Below are positions 44,532-53,688 of a DNA stretch of 64,000 bases, piece after piece; position 1 is the first letter of the stretch; each line of letters begins with the position of its first letter. The notes beneath the pieces are model-generated. The model was given only the letters and a program-made list of their open reading frames with translations. It searched no databases and was not told the DNA's origin. Origin of the DNA: Streptomyces sp. NRRL F-5135 (GTDB lineage Bacteria > Actinomycetota > Actinomycetes > Streptomycetales > Streptomycetaceae); NCBI RefSeq assembly GCF_000719775.1, contig NZ_JOHR01000003.1, forward strand, positions 269,604 through 333,603, written 5' to 3'. Made by a program: the position numbers and the translations under genes.

Positions 44532-46934
44532 ATGTCCGAACCACTGTTCCGCGACCCCGCCGCGCCCGTCGCCGACCGGGTCCGCGATCTGCTGGCACGG
44601 ATGACCCTCACCGAGAAGGTGGGCCAGGTCAACCAGCGGATGTACGGATGGGACGCGTACGAGCGCACCACCGAGGGCCACCGGCTCACCGACGCGTTCC
44701 GCACGGAGGTGGCCGCCTTCGACGGGATGGGCGCGCTGTACGGATTGCAGCGCGCCGACCCGTGGTCGGGCGTGACGGCTGCCACGGGGATCGGATCGGC
44801 GGACGGCGCGCGGGTCTCCGACGCCGTGCAGCGCCATGTCGTGGAGAACACCCGCCTCGGCATCCCCGTCCTCATGGTCGAGGAGATGCCGCACGGCCAC
44901 CAGGCGCTGGACGGGACCGTGCTGCCGGTCAACCTCGCGGTCGGAGCCACGTGGAACCCGGAACTCTACGGGGAGGCGGCGGCCCTCGCCGCCGCGCAGC
45001 TCCGGGCGCGCGGCGGTCATGTCGCCCTCGTGTCCGCGCTCGACCTGGTGCGTGATCCGCGCTGGGGCCGCACCGAGGAGTGCTTCGGGGAGGACCCGTA
45101 CCTCGCGGCACGGTTCACCGAGGCGCTGGTGCGCGGCGTCCAGGGACCGCCGGGCGACCGGATCGGACCGGACCGGGCCGCCGTCGTCCTCAAACACTTC
45201 GCGGGACAGGGCGCCACCGTCGGCGGTCGCAACAGCGCGGCCACCGAGCTGGGCGCCAGAGAGCTGCACGAGATCCACCTGGAGGCCGCCCGCGCGGGGA
45301 TACGCGCCGGCGCGGCGGGCGTCATGGCCGCGTACAACGAGTTCGACGGCGTTCCGTGCGCCGGCAACCGTGATCTGCTGACCGGGATCCTGCGCGAACG
45401 GTGGGGGTTCACCGGGCTGGTGATGGCCGACGGACTCGCCCTGGACCGCCTCGTGAGACTGGCCGGCGACCCGGTGGCGGCCGGCGCCCTGGCGCTTCGG
45501 GCGGGCACCGACCTGAGCCTGTGGGACGGGTGCTTCCCACGGCTGGCGGAAGCGGTGTGGCGGGGCCTCGTCGACGAGGGCACGCTCGACACGGCTGCCG
45601 GACGGGTCCTCGCGCTGAAGTTCCGGCTCGGTCTCTTCGAGCAGCCGTACACGGGAGCGCGCCCGGCCGTCGCGGCTCCGGAGCGGCTCAGCGAGCGCCT
45701 CGCCCGCGAGTCACTCACCCTCCTCGAACACGACGGTGTGACACTGCCGTTCACACAACAGGTCGGGACGATCGCGGTCATCGGGCCGAACGCGGACTCC
45801 GTAGCGGGGCAGATCGGCGACTACACCGCGCCCCGGCGACCCGGCACGGGCGTCAGCGTGCTCGACGGAATCCGGGCCGCCGCGCCCGAGGGCACCGAGG
45901 TCACGTACGCCCGGGGGAGCGGCCTCGTCGGCGGGGACACGACGGGCCTCCCCGAGGCGGTGGCGCTCGCCCGCGCGGCCGATGTGGCGGTGGTGGTGCT
46001 CGGCGGTTCGAGCGCACGGGAGTCCACCACGCGCTTCGACTCCAACGGCGCGGCGGTCGTCGCTTCGGCCCAGCCGGTGGAGATGACCTGCGGGGAGGGC
46101 GTGGACCTGGCCGAACTCTCCCTCCCCGCAGGGCAGTCGGCCCTGCTGGACGCCGTCGCCGCCGCGGGGGTGCCCGTGGTGCTGGTCCTGGTGCAGGGCC
46201 GTCCGCACGCACTGCCCGACCTCACCGACCGGACGGCCGCCGTCCTCAGCGCCTGGTACCCCGGCCCGTGGGGCGGGCGCGCGGTGGCGGACGTGCTGTT
46301 CGGCGTGGCGGAGCCCAGCGGCCGGCTGCCCGTCTCCGTACCCCGGTCGGCTGCCCAACTGCCCGTCTACTACAACGGGAAGGACCACACGTACCGAGGG
46401 TATGTGGACCAGCCCGCCACGGCGCGTCATCCGTTCGGTCATGGTCTGTCCTGCACGACGGTCGAGTACGGCCCGCCCCGGCTGTCCCACCCGTCCGCCA
46501 CGATGGCCGACCTGGAGGCGGCCGACCCCGACGGCGCCACGGCGGACGGGATCGCGACGGACGGGATCGCGACGGACGGGGTCCCGGCGGGCGAAGGAAC
46601 ACGGGGCGGCGGTGCGGGGCCCGTCAGCTGTACGGTCCGCGTCGCCAACACCGGCGGCCGGCCCGTCCGCGAAACCGTACAGCTCTACGTGCGCCGGGTG
46701 CTCGGCGGGACGTCGTGGCCGCGCGTACGCGAACTGCGCGGGTTCGTCCGGGTGGAGCTCGCGCCGGGCGAGAGCACCGAGGTGACCTTCCCGGTGGTCG
46801 CGCGGACCCTGGCCTCCGTCACGCGTTCGGGCGAGCGGGCGGTGGAGCCGGGGGAGTTCGCGATCGAGACGGGTCCGTCCTCGGGCCGCACCCGCGCGGC
46901 CCGGCTCACGGTGACGGCGCCGCCCGCCCGGTGA
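44532..46934 (+). CDS. GH3 beta-glycosidase
   Basis: 800 residues, cytoplasmic. GH3 N-terminal barrel (ARMTLTEKVGQVNQRMYGWD, KHFAGQGATVGGRN) with nucleophile Asp300 in GLVMADGLAL, then the alpha/beta-sandwich (VIGPNADSVAGQIGDYT) and C-terminal fibronectin-III-like domain (RETVQLYVRRV). A Gly/Thr/Asp-rich insert with tandem repeat sits at ~670-690. ATG 44532 has GAGGTGAG upstream. Last gene of the operon; it would finish hydrolysis to monosaccharides. Only 9 bp separate its stop from the convergent mannanase. Confidence 0.92.
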   Translation: MSEPLFRDPAAPVADRVRDLLARMTLTEKVGQVNQRMYGWDAYERTTEGHRLTDAFRTEVAAFDGMGALYGLQRADPWSGVTAATGIGSADGARVSDAVQRHVVENTRLGIPVLMVEEMPHGHQALDGTVLPVNLAVGATWNPELYGEAAALAAAQLRARGGHVALVSALDLVRDPRWGRTEECFGEDPYLAARFTEALVRGVQGPPGDRIGPDRAAVVLKHFAGQGATVGGRNSAATELGARELHEIHLEAARAGIRAGAAGVMAAYNEFDGVPCAGNRDLLTGILRERWGFTGLVMADGLALDRLVRLAGDPVAAGALALRAGTDLSLWDGCFPRLAEAVWRGLVDEGTLDTAAGRVLALKFRLGLFEQPYTGARPAVAAPERLSERLARESLTLLEHDGVTLPFTQQVGTIAVIGPNADSVAGQIGDYTAPRRPGTGVSVLDGIRAAAPEGTEVTYARGSGLVGGDTTGLPEAVALARAADVAVVVLGGSSARESTTRFDSNGAAVVASAQPVEMTCGEGVDLAELSLPAGQSALLDAVAAAGVPVVLVLVQGRPHALPDLTDRTAAVLSAWYPGPWGGRAVADVLFGVAEPSGRLPVSVPRSAAQLPVYYNGKDHTYRGYVDQPATARHPFGHGLSCTTVEYGPPRLSHPSATMADLEAADPDGATADGIATDGIATDGVPAGEGTRGGGAGPVSCTVRVANTGGRPVRETVQLYVRRVLGGTSWPRVRELRGFVRVELAPGESTEVTFPVVARTLASVTRSGERAVEPGEFAIETGPSSGRTRAARLTVTAPPAR
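46540..46583. repeat. In-frame 15-bp repeat inside the GH3 gene
   Basis: The unit GCGACGGACGGGATC repeats about three times (last copies diverged), encoding GIATDGIATDG in the linker before the FN3-like domain. In-frame length change would only alter linker length. Confidence 0.65.
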
Positions 46935-46943
46935 ACGGACGTC

Positions 46944-48584
46944 CTACGGGCTGACGGCGCAGCCGCCGCCGTTCAGGGAGAAGGCGGTCGGCACGGAGTT
47001 GGTGCCGGTCCTGTTGGCGAGGAAGCCGAGGACGACCGAGCCGCCGGCGGGGATGGTGGCGGTGTAGGGGGCGGGGGTGACGGTCACCGCGGCGGCGGTC
47101 TGCCGGGGGGTGCCGCCCCACATGGTGGTGATGACCTGGCCGTTCGCGAAGGCGAACGCCAACGACCAGTCGGTGATGGCGGCGGTGCCGGTGTTGCGGA
47201 TGGTGATCTCGCCCTGGAAGCCGCCGTTCCACTCGCCGACGACGCGGTAGCCGACCGCGCAGCCCGAGCCGGGGCCACCGCCCTCCTTGGTGGTGACGCC
47301 GACCGTGGCCGAGCGGGCCGACCGGTTGCCGGCCGCGTCCCGCGCGTAGACGCCGAACGTGTAGGAGGTGCCGGCGGTCAGGCCGGTGAGGGTCGCCGTG
47401 GTGCCGGTGGAGGTGGCGATCCTGGTTTCGGTGCCGCCGCTGACGCGGACGACGTCGTACGCGGTGACGCCGACGTTGTCGGTGGCGGCCGGCCAGGTGA
47501 GGGTGGCGGAGGTGGCGGTCACCGCGGAGGCGACGGGGGCGCCGGGGACGGTCGGGGCCTGGCTGTCGCCGGAACCGCCGCCGTAGACCGTGGCCTCGCG
47601 GGAGGTCTCGGCGATGCCGTCGGGCCCGTTGATGACGCGTTTGCCCCAGTCCGTGAGCCTATCCGGGTCGAAGTCCGTGGCCATGTCCAGGATGGGATCG
47701 GTGTTGCCGCTCCAGGACCACGCGAGGTAGCCGAGACGGAGCCGCTCGGCGGTGGCCATCATGGTGTTCTCGTCGGGGTCGCCCCATTGGTCGGGCGGCC
47801 CGCCGAACTCGCCGATGAGAAGGGGCAGCCCGGCGTCGACGAAGGCGTTCAGGTAGTCGGTGATCTCCTGTGCGGTGTCGTAGACGCTGTACATGTGGAT
47901 CGAGAAGATCAGGTCACCGGTGGGGTCGGAATCGTAGACGGACCGGGCGTTGGCGCGCATGACACCTTGCAGGTCCTGGCCCCAGTTCGGCGCGTCCACC
48001 ATGATCGTGTGCTCGAGCCCCGCGGCGCGCAGCTTCCGCACGGCCGCGATGGTGGGAGCGGTCCAGCCGGCGGGGTCGGTGTTGCCCCAGGGCTCGTTGC
48101 CGATGTTGATGACGACGTAGTTCTCTTCCCCGGCGAGCACGCTCTTCAGGCCGGTCCAGTAGTCGGCCGCGTGGTCGAGTGTTCCGGCCGCGGCGTCCTC
48201 GCCGTAGCCGGTGGTGTCGTGCACCTCCAGTACGCAGATCAGCCGGTTGGCCTTGCACTGGGCGATGACACCCGCGACATCCTCGGGACTGTTCTTCGAC
48301 CAGCGGTGGCCGTCGGAGAGGACGACGCGGACGGTATTGGCGCCGAGGGCCTTGATGTCGGCCAGCGCCTGCGTCTCGCCCGGGTACCACGTGTGCGCGT
48401 GGTTGATCCCGCGCATGACGAAGTCGTTCCCGTTGGCCTCACGTAATCGGCCGTCGCTGATGTGCAGGCCGCCGGCCAGTGGCTCGCGAGACTCGGCCCG
48501 GGCGGCCGCCGGGCCGGGACCCGCGGTCCAGAAGAAGCCGGCCAGTACGGCCAGCAGGGCGGCCAGGAATCTGTTCCGTCTCAT
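46944..48584 (-). CDS. Secreted GH5 beta-mannanase with FN3 and CBM2
   Basis: 546 residues. Signal peptide (RRNRFLAALLAVLAGFFWTA), then a GH5 barrel of the bacterial mannanase type (MRGINHAHTWYPGETQAL) with acid/base Glu164 in NIGNEPWG and nucleophile Glu259 in LIGEFGGP. A fibronectin-III domain covers ~365-445. A family 2 cellulose-binding module follows from GCAVGYRVVGEWNGGFQGE to the end. Leu47 is TTA (48444-48446), implying bldA control. A CebR-like box lies 47-60 bp upstream. It makes manno-oligosaccharides outside that the convergent importer could take up. Confidence 0.92.
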   Translation of the reverse strand: MRRNRFLAALLAVLAGFFWTAGPGPAAARAESREPLAGGLHISDGRLREANGNDFVMRGINHAHTWYPGETQALADIKALGANTVRVVLSDGHRWSKNSPEDVAGVIAQCKANRLICVLEVHDTTGYGEDAAAGTLDHAADYWTGLKSVLAGEENYVVINIGNEPWGNTDPAGWTAPTIAAVRKLRAAGLEHTIMVDAPNWGQDLQGVMRANARSVYDSDPTGDLIFSIHMYSVYDTAQEITDYLNAFVDAGLPLLIGEFGGPPDQWGDPDENTMMATAERLRLGYLAWSWSGNTDPILDMATDFDPDRLTDWGKRVINGPDGIAETSREATVYGGGSGDSQAPTVPGAPVASAVTATSATLTWPAATDNVGVTAYDVVRVSGGTETRIATSTGTTATLTGLTAGTSYTFGVYARDAAGNRSARSATVGVTTKEGGGPGSGCAVGYRVVGEWNGGFQGEITIRNTGTAAITDWSLAFAFANGQVITTMWGGTPRQTAAAVTVTPAPYTATIPAGGSVVLGFLANRTGTNSVPTAFSLNGGGCAVSP

Positions 48585-48630
48585 CGTCTCTCCAGGATCG
48601 AGTGCCTGATGGCTGTCGCACACGGGTTTT

Positions 48631-48644
48631 TGGGAGCGTTCCCA
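48631..48644. promoter_or_regulatory. CebR-like operator box
   Basis: TGGGAGCGTTCCCA differs at one position from the palindrome TGGGAGCGCTCCCA known as the CebR box of Streptomyces cellulose genes. It lies just upstream of the secreted mannanase, where a repressor responding to cello-oligosaccharides would act. Confidence 0.75.
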
Positions 48645-48893
48645 TCCATTGCACCGCACGTGGGAGACGTCAAGGACCGCGACGGCGGCAGGGACGCGGA
48701 CGTCGGCCGGTGGGCGACGGAGGAAGCGCCCGCGAGCTGCACGGTCGTTCCGTTCCGTCGAACGCGGCGGGCCGTTCCGGATTACATGTCCGGTGGGTTA
48801 GGGCCCGTTGAGGACACCCGGTGCGGTCGTGTCGTCGACGCGGGGCGGGGAGCTGTGCGAGTTCAGCGGGTGCGGGTTCCGGACTCCGATCGG

Positions 48894-49630
48894 GTGTCGT
48901 ACACCGTCATCGACGGCAGCGGACTGCCCGTCGAGGCGGCGGATGTATACCTGGGCCATCTCACCGCGACGGGACGTTCGCCGTACACCGTGGAGGCCTA
49001 CGCGCACGACCTGCGGGACTTCTTCGAGTGGACCGGTCAACGCGACGCCGACTTCCGACACCTGGGCCTGGAGGACCTCGCGTAGTTCTTCGCCTGGCTG
49101 CGGCGATCGCGCCCAGCGCGTCAGCCCGGCGTGTACCAGCTGCCGGGCATGCCGCCCGCGGTCGGCAGCACCACGCTCGTACGCAAGCGGGCCGCACTCG
49201 CCGGGCTCTACCGGTTCCACGCCCGCCGAGACGAGACGGTGCCGGCCCTGCTGGGGGAGCTGACCGGGCCGCGGCCGATGGGCCGGTACGTGCCGATGCT
49301 CGCGCACACCCGTCGCCACGGGCCGGGGCCGGAGTCCTACAGCCCGATCCGCATCGCCACCGCGCCCATACGTGTTCGTGAACCTGTTCCGGCCGCCGCT
49401 GGGGGCGCCGATGAGCCGCAGCGCGGTCGAGGACCTGGTGGCCCGGTTGCGCAAGCGGACGGGGATCGGGCACTTCACGCCGCATGTGCTGCGGCACAGC
49501 TGGGCGACCCGGCTGCTGCGGGCCAAGGTTCCCATCGAGGTCGTGGCCGAGCTCTTGGGGCATGCGTCGTCGCAGGTCACGGAAACAGATCTACGCGCGT
49601 CCGACGGTGGAGGATCAGCCCCGCACGTGC
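48894..49630 (+). pseudogene. Decayed tyrosine recombinase/integrase
   Basis: From GTG 48894 the N-terminal SAM-like domain is recognisable (YLGHLTATGRSPYTVEAYAH, DLRDFFEWTGQRD). A TAG interrupts it at 49083, after which LVRKRAALAGLYRFHARRDE continues. The frame changes and much of the catalytic domain is lost before HVLRHSWATRLLRAKVPIEV and AELLGHASSQVT. A last shift gives the Tyr segment (KQIYARPTVED). At least one stop, two frameshifts and a deletion: inactive. Confidence 0.8.
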
Positions 49631-50394
49631 AGCCCGAAGCCCGTGCGGCCCGCGGGCTCCAGTCCCTCCTTCAGCTGCAGCGAGGGCATCTCATAGTCAC
49701 CGAAGTTCTGCCGCCGGAAAGCGATCGGCTCGGTCGAATCCAGGGTGAGCAGGCGCTGCTTCCAGGCCTTGGCGACGTCCGGGTAGTCCTCGCTGGTCAT
49801 CCGGGCGGTGCCGTACAGCACGAACGGCGGCAGCACCTCGATGCCCGTATACCAGAGGATGCCGTGCTGGATCGGGAACAGCAGATCATCGATGGGGCCC
49901 TGGATCCCGCGGGCGGCGTAATGCGATTCCGGGGCGCCGGCGGTCACCGACAGCAAAGCCTTCCTGCCCGCGAGGGTGCCTTCTCCGAAGCGATCGCCGA
50001 ACCTGGCGTCGCTGTGCTCGCCGACGCCGTACGCGAAGTGGTGGGTGAACACCCGGTCCACCCAGCCTTTGAGGATCGCGGGCATCGTGTACCACCACAT
50101 CGGGAACTGCATGATGATCGTGTCGGCCCACAGCAGCTTCTCCTGCTCGGCGAGGACGTCCGGGGTGAGTGTCCCGGCGTCAAAGGCCCGACCGGAGTCG
50201 TGGGCGACGTCCAGCGGATTTGAAGCCTGGGAGCCGTAGTCCGCGGCGTCCACGACCGCCTTCCAATGCATCGCGTACAGATCGCTCACCCGTACCTCGT
50301 GCCCGGCGTTCTCCAATGTGGACACCGCGTGGTCCTTCAGCGAGGCGTTGAGTGACCGCGGCTCCGGGTGGGCGTGGACGATGAACGTCTTCAT
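49615..50394 (-). CDS. NAD(P)H-dependent FMN reductase, flavodoxin-like (MdaB/KefF type)
   Basis: 259 residues. KTFIVHAHPEPRSLNASLKD opens a flavodoxin-like fold; FPMWWYTMPAILKGWVDRVF is the FMN-site signature of quinone reductases of the MdaB/NQO1 group. ATG 50394 has AAGGAGT upstream. Divergent from the XRE regulator at 50533, so probably its target; such pairs often respond to quinones or electrophiles. The 3' end overlaps the tail of the integrase relic. Confidence 0.9.
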   Translation of the reverse strand: MKTFIVHAHPEPRSLNASLKDHAVSTLENAGHEVRVSDLYAMHWKAVVDAADYGSQASNPLDVAHDSGRAFDAGTLTPDVLAEQEKLLWADTIIMQFPMWWYTMPAILKGWVDRVFTHHFAYGVGEHSDARFGDRFGEGTLAGRKALLSVTAGAPESHYAARGIQGPIDDLLFPIQHGILWYTGIEVLPPFVLYGTARMTSEDYPDVAKAWKQRLLTLDSTEPIAFRRQNFGDYEMPSLQLKEGLEPAGRTGFGLHVRG

Positions 50395-50532
50395 GGGACT
50401 CCTTCGGATCGGTTGTGTCAGATCCTGGGGCGCTGCGGCGCCCGACATTCAGGGACGCCTCTTCCATCGGACGGGACTTCCTGGTACTGACGGGGCCACC
50501 TTCGAGGGCTCTGCCGAGGCGATACTGGGGGC

Positions 50533-51381
50533 ATGGACGATCTTGCAGGCTTCTTACGGACCCGGCGTTCCCGGGTCGCCCCGGCGGCCGTCGGCATCCC
50601 CACCGACAGCCGCCGCCGGGTCGCAGGGCTGCGCCGCGAAGAGGTCGCGCACCTGTCCGGCGTCAGCGTCGACTACTACGTACGCCTGGAGCAGGGCCGC
50701 GCGACCCAGCCCTCCGAGCAGGTCCTCGACGCGCTCGCCCGCGTCCTCGGCCTCGACGAGACCGAACGCGGGCACCTTGACCGGCTCTCCCGGCAGCGCC
50801 GCCGGCGCGCGAAGGTGCCGGGCGGGCGAGTCCGGCCGGAGCTGCTGCGCGTCCTCGACCTGGTCGCCGAGGCACCCGCGCTGATCATGGACCACCGCCT
50901 GAACGTGCTCGCCGGGAACCGCCTCGCCGGGCTCCTCTACGGCCGGCCTATGCCGGGTCTGAACATCGCCCGGCACATCTTCCTGGAGGAGGCCGAGCAC
51001 GGCCTTTACGGGGACTGGGAGAACTGCACCCTCGACGTGGTCGGGCACCTGCGCCTGGCCGCCGGCAAGTACCCCGAGGACTCCAACCTGGCCTCGCTCA
51101 TCGGCGAGCTGGCGATGGGCAGCGAGCGCTTCCGTCGCCTCTGGGCCCGCGCGGACGTGCGTGCCCGCTCCCATGGACGCAAGGCGTACCAGCACCCGCT
51201 GGTCGGACTGCTGGAACTGCACCAGGAGAACTTCGCACTACCGGATGAATCGGGCATGGAGCTGCTGGTGCTATCCGCGGCACCCGGCAGCCCCGCCGAG
51301 GACGGCCTGCGCCTGCTCGCGGGCCTGGGCGCGGACCACAGTGACGTGCATCCCACAGCGAACGCTCAGGTCCGCGAGTAA
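50533..51381 (+). CDS. XRE-family regulator with MmyB-like ligand domain
   Basis: 282 residues. N-terminal HTH (RVAGLRREEVAHLSGVSVDY, YVRLEQGRATQPSEQVL) and a C-terminal PAS-like MmyB domain (ALIMDHRLNVLAGNRLAGLL), a layout very common in Streptomyces. Leu8 is TTA (50554-50556), so bldA may limit expression. Divergent from the flavodoxin-like reductase; a GGGCGC-TGCG-GCGCCC dyad at 50428-50443 in between is a possible binding site. Confidence 0.9.
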   Translation: MDDLAGFLRTRRSRVAPAAVGIPTDSRRRVAGLRREEVAHLSGVSVDYYVRLEQGRATQPSEQVLDALARVLGLDETERGHLDRLSRQRRRRAKVPGGRVRPELLRVLDLVAEAPALIMDHRLNVLAGNRLAGLLYGRPMPGLNIARHIFLEEAEHGLYGDWENCTLDVVGHLRLAAGKYPEDSNLASLIGELAMGSERFRRLWARADVRARSHGRKAYQHPLVGLLELHQENFALPDESGMELLVLSAAPGSPAEDGLRLLAGLGADHSDVHPTANAQVRE

Positions 51382-51384
51382 ACC

Positions 51385-51744
51385 GCGTGGGACTGGACGT
51401 CCGTCAATCCCGACGGCGGTACGCGCCAGGCCTACGACTCGCCGGCGCCGGGCCGGGTGCGGTACCAGTACGACGTGGTGGTCGCCGTCTCGGACACGTT
51501 CGAGGGACCGTACTCCGAGCGGTGGACCGCCGGTGTCGTGGCCGGCCACAACAACTTCTTCGAGGACCACGGCGGCCGGCTGTGGACGACGTTCTTCCGC
51601 AACCCGAACTTCGGCCACTGGTCCGGCCCGTCGCGCGTCGCCGATGCCGCGGTGCCCGGTGTCGCGCGGCTGGAATGGACCGGTCCGCGGGGCAACCGCC
51701 TCTACGTCCGGCGCCGGGACCGCGGTCGCACGAGCACGGAGTGA
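51385..51744 (+). pseudogene. C-terminal fragment of a GH43-like glycosidase
   Basis: 120 codons read cleanly to TGA 51742-51744: WDWTSVNPDGGTRQAYD, VAVSDTFEGPYSERW, GHNNFFEDHGGRLWTTFFRN. The last phrase resembles the fifth blade of GH43 beta-propeller enzymes. There is no start codon before the XRE stop 3 bp upstream, and four-fifths of the enzyme is missing. A 5'-deleted relic. Confidence 0.6.
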
Positions 51745-51850
51745 GCCGCCGGGGGCGGGTGCCGGGGCCCGCGCGGGACGGGGGAGCGGCGGTAAGGGGG
51801 CGGGTCCTCCGCCGCCTCGGGCGCATCGCCCTCGGAATCCGCGGCAGGGG

Positions 51851-52549
51851 TCAGGTGACGATGTCGTGCGAGGCCATGTCGGCCAGCGTCCATTCCTCGA
51901 CCTCGGTGAGGTGCAGCGCGGCGGCCTCCTGGGCGGCCTCGGTGTCGCGTGCCGCCATGGCGTCCAGGATTTCGAGATGCCTCCGGGTGGACCCCGCGAG
52001 GCGGTGCGGGCCGGTGGCACCGAGGACGCGCAGCCAGTAGACGAAGGGTTCGACCGACTCGCGGGCCGCGATCAGGCGGCTGTTGCCGGTGCTGGCGATG
52101 ATCTCGCGATGAATGCGGGTGTCGCTGGCGAAGAACGGTTCGTAGTCGCCCTGTTCGGCCGCGCGGATGGCGGCGACGGCCTCGTCCCGAAGGTCGGCGA
52201 TCTGCTCCAGCGGCATGGCCCCGGCGGCCACTCCGGTGGCCAGCCACTCCAGGCCCTTGCGCAACTGGCACACCTCGTGGACGTCCTGACGGCTCGGCCG
52301 GGTGACGAACGTGCCCGAGCGCGGACGCGTCTCGACGAGCCGGTCGTGCTCCAGGCGCAGCAGCGTGTCACGCACCGGGGTCCGGGACACGCCGAACTCG
52401 TTCGCGATCGCCTGCGGATCGAGCCGGGACCCGGGTGCGTAGACGCCCGTCGTGATCCGCTCGCACAGGATCGAGTGGAGCTGCTCGGAGATCGACTCCA
52501 CGACCAGGGGGGTGGTGCCGCGGCTGCTGCGGACGGACGGGGTGGCCAT
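51851..52549 (-). CDS. GntR-family (FCD/FadR type) regulator
   Basis: 232 residues. Winged HTH DPQAIANEFGVSRTPVRDTL, then an all-helical FCD domain with metal-ligand positions (FFASDTRIHREI, TRRHLEILDAMAARD). ATG 52549 chosen. It lies 72 bp downstream of the DapA-like gene on the same strand and probably controls the catabolic unit through the palindrome at 53553. FCD ligands are usually organic or sugar acids, consistent with the neighbours. Confidence 0.92.
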   Translation of the reverse strand: MATPSVRSSRGTTPLVVESISEQLHSILCERITTGVYAPGSRLDPQAIANEFGVSRTPVRDTLLRLEHDRLVETRPRSGTFVTRPSRQDVHEVCQLRKGLEWLATGVAAGAMPLEQIADLRDEAVAAIRAAEQGDYEPFFASDTRIHREIIASTGNSRLIAARESVEPFVYWLRVLGATGPHRLAGSTRRHLEILDAMAARDTEAAQEAAALHLTEVEEWTLADMASHDIVT

Positions 52550-52621
52550 GATCGCCCTTCTTCTCCAACGGTCGCCGCGCCGCCGGTTCCGACCCGGCGG
52601 CCGGCGTTGTCGACACAGCAT

Positions 52622-53509
52622 CTAATCGATCAGGTTAGCCGCACGCAGAGCCCCGCTGATGCGCTCCCGCTCGGCCTGGGTGGCGGGCTTGAAGGGGCGG
52701 CGCGGCAGACCGGGGGAGCGGCCCTGCAGTTCGAGCGCTGCCTTGAGCGTGGCGGGCAGGTTGGGCGCGTCGATGGCCCGCCAGACCGTCAGGATCCGCT
52801 CGTGCAGTTCGAGGGCCTTGGCGTGGTCACCGGCCTGCACCGCGTCCCACAGCTCGACGCTCAGCCGGGGGGTGACCGTGGGGATCGCGGCCAGGGCGCC
52901 GTGGGCGCCCATGACGAACGCCGGGTAGTGCAGGTCGTCGAGCGCGGCGAGGACGGTGAACCGGTCGCGCATACGGTGCAGCAGGTCGGCGAGGAGGTGG
53001 ATGTCACCGCCGGACTGTTTGATGGCCACGACCTGCGGGACCTCGCGCAGCAGCTCGATCGTGTCCACCGGCACCAGCGCCCACGGCACCACGTTGTACA
53101 GCACGATCGGCAGGTCCGTGGCCTCGCCGATCTCACGGTAGTGCGCGACCGTTTCCTCGGGGGACGGTGCGAACACGTAGTGCACGGGGGTGACCTGGAG
53201 GGCGTCGACCCCGACCTCCTTCAGCGCGAGGGAGTAGCGCCTGGCCTGCGCCGTGCTGTTCTGGATCACACCGCCGACGACCGGGACCCGTCCGGCGACC
53301 TCGTCGACGACGACGGCGCAGATCGCCGCGCTCTCCTCCAGCGACAGCGTCTGGCCCTCGCCGGTGCTGCCGCAGGCGCAGATCGCCGTCACCCCCTGGT
53401 CCAGGAGGTACCTGACCTCGCCGCGCAGCAGGTCGAGGTCGACCTCGTCGTTCGCGTCGAACGGCGTGACGACGGTCGAGATCATGCCGCCGAGCCGGAT
53501 GTCCTTCAC
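52622..53509 (-). CDS. DapA-family lyase/aldolase
   Basis: 295 residues from GTG 53509 (GGGAGGC ribosome site). Class I aldolase barrel: GSTGEG at 47-52, Tyr138 in VLYNVVP and Schiff-base Lys164 in VVAIKQSGG. The residues differ from true dihydrodipicolinate synthases near the substrate (YNVVPWALVP), and the gene sits in a catabolic unit, so a role in cleaving or dehydrating a keto sugar acid is more likely than lysine synthesis. Divergent from the transporter-DhaKL genes. Confidence 0.88.
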   Translation of the reverse strand: MKDIRLGGMISTVVTPFDANDEVDLDLLRGEVRYLLDQGVTAICACGSTGEGQTLSLEESAAICAVVVDEVAGRVPVVGGVIQNSTAQARRYSLALKEVGVDALQVTPVHYVFAPSPEETVAHYREIGEATDLPIVLYNVVPWALVPVDTIELLREVPQVVAIKQSGGDIHLLADLLHRMRDRFTVLAALDDLHYPAFVMGAHGALAAIPTVTPRLSVELWDAVQAGDHAKALELHERILTVWRAIDAPNLPATLKAALELQGRSPGLPRRPFKPATQAERERISGALRAANLID

Positions 53510-53552
53510 GTGGCCTCCCGGGTATTGCCGCACCCATGGCGCGGATGTAATG

Positions 53553-53566
53553 TCTGATGCATCAGA
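53553..53566. promoter_or_regulatory. GntR-type operator palindrome
   Basis: TCTGATGCATCAGA is a perfect 14-bp palindrome in the 179-bp gap between the divergent lyase and transporter genes. Size and symmetry suit FCD-type GntR repressors. Confidence 0.62.
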
Positions 53567-53688
53567 TGCTAGCACGCGGTCTTCTCCGGCAGGAGAGCCG
53601 CCACTCACAACGGACACGGCCGGCATCCGTGCAGCATGCAGGACAGCGCCGACCGTGTCGCCCGAGCCGCCATCGCAATGGAGCGAGC

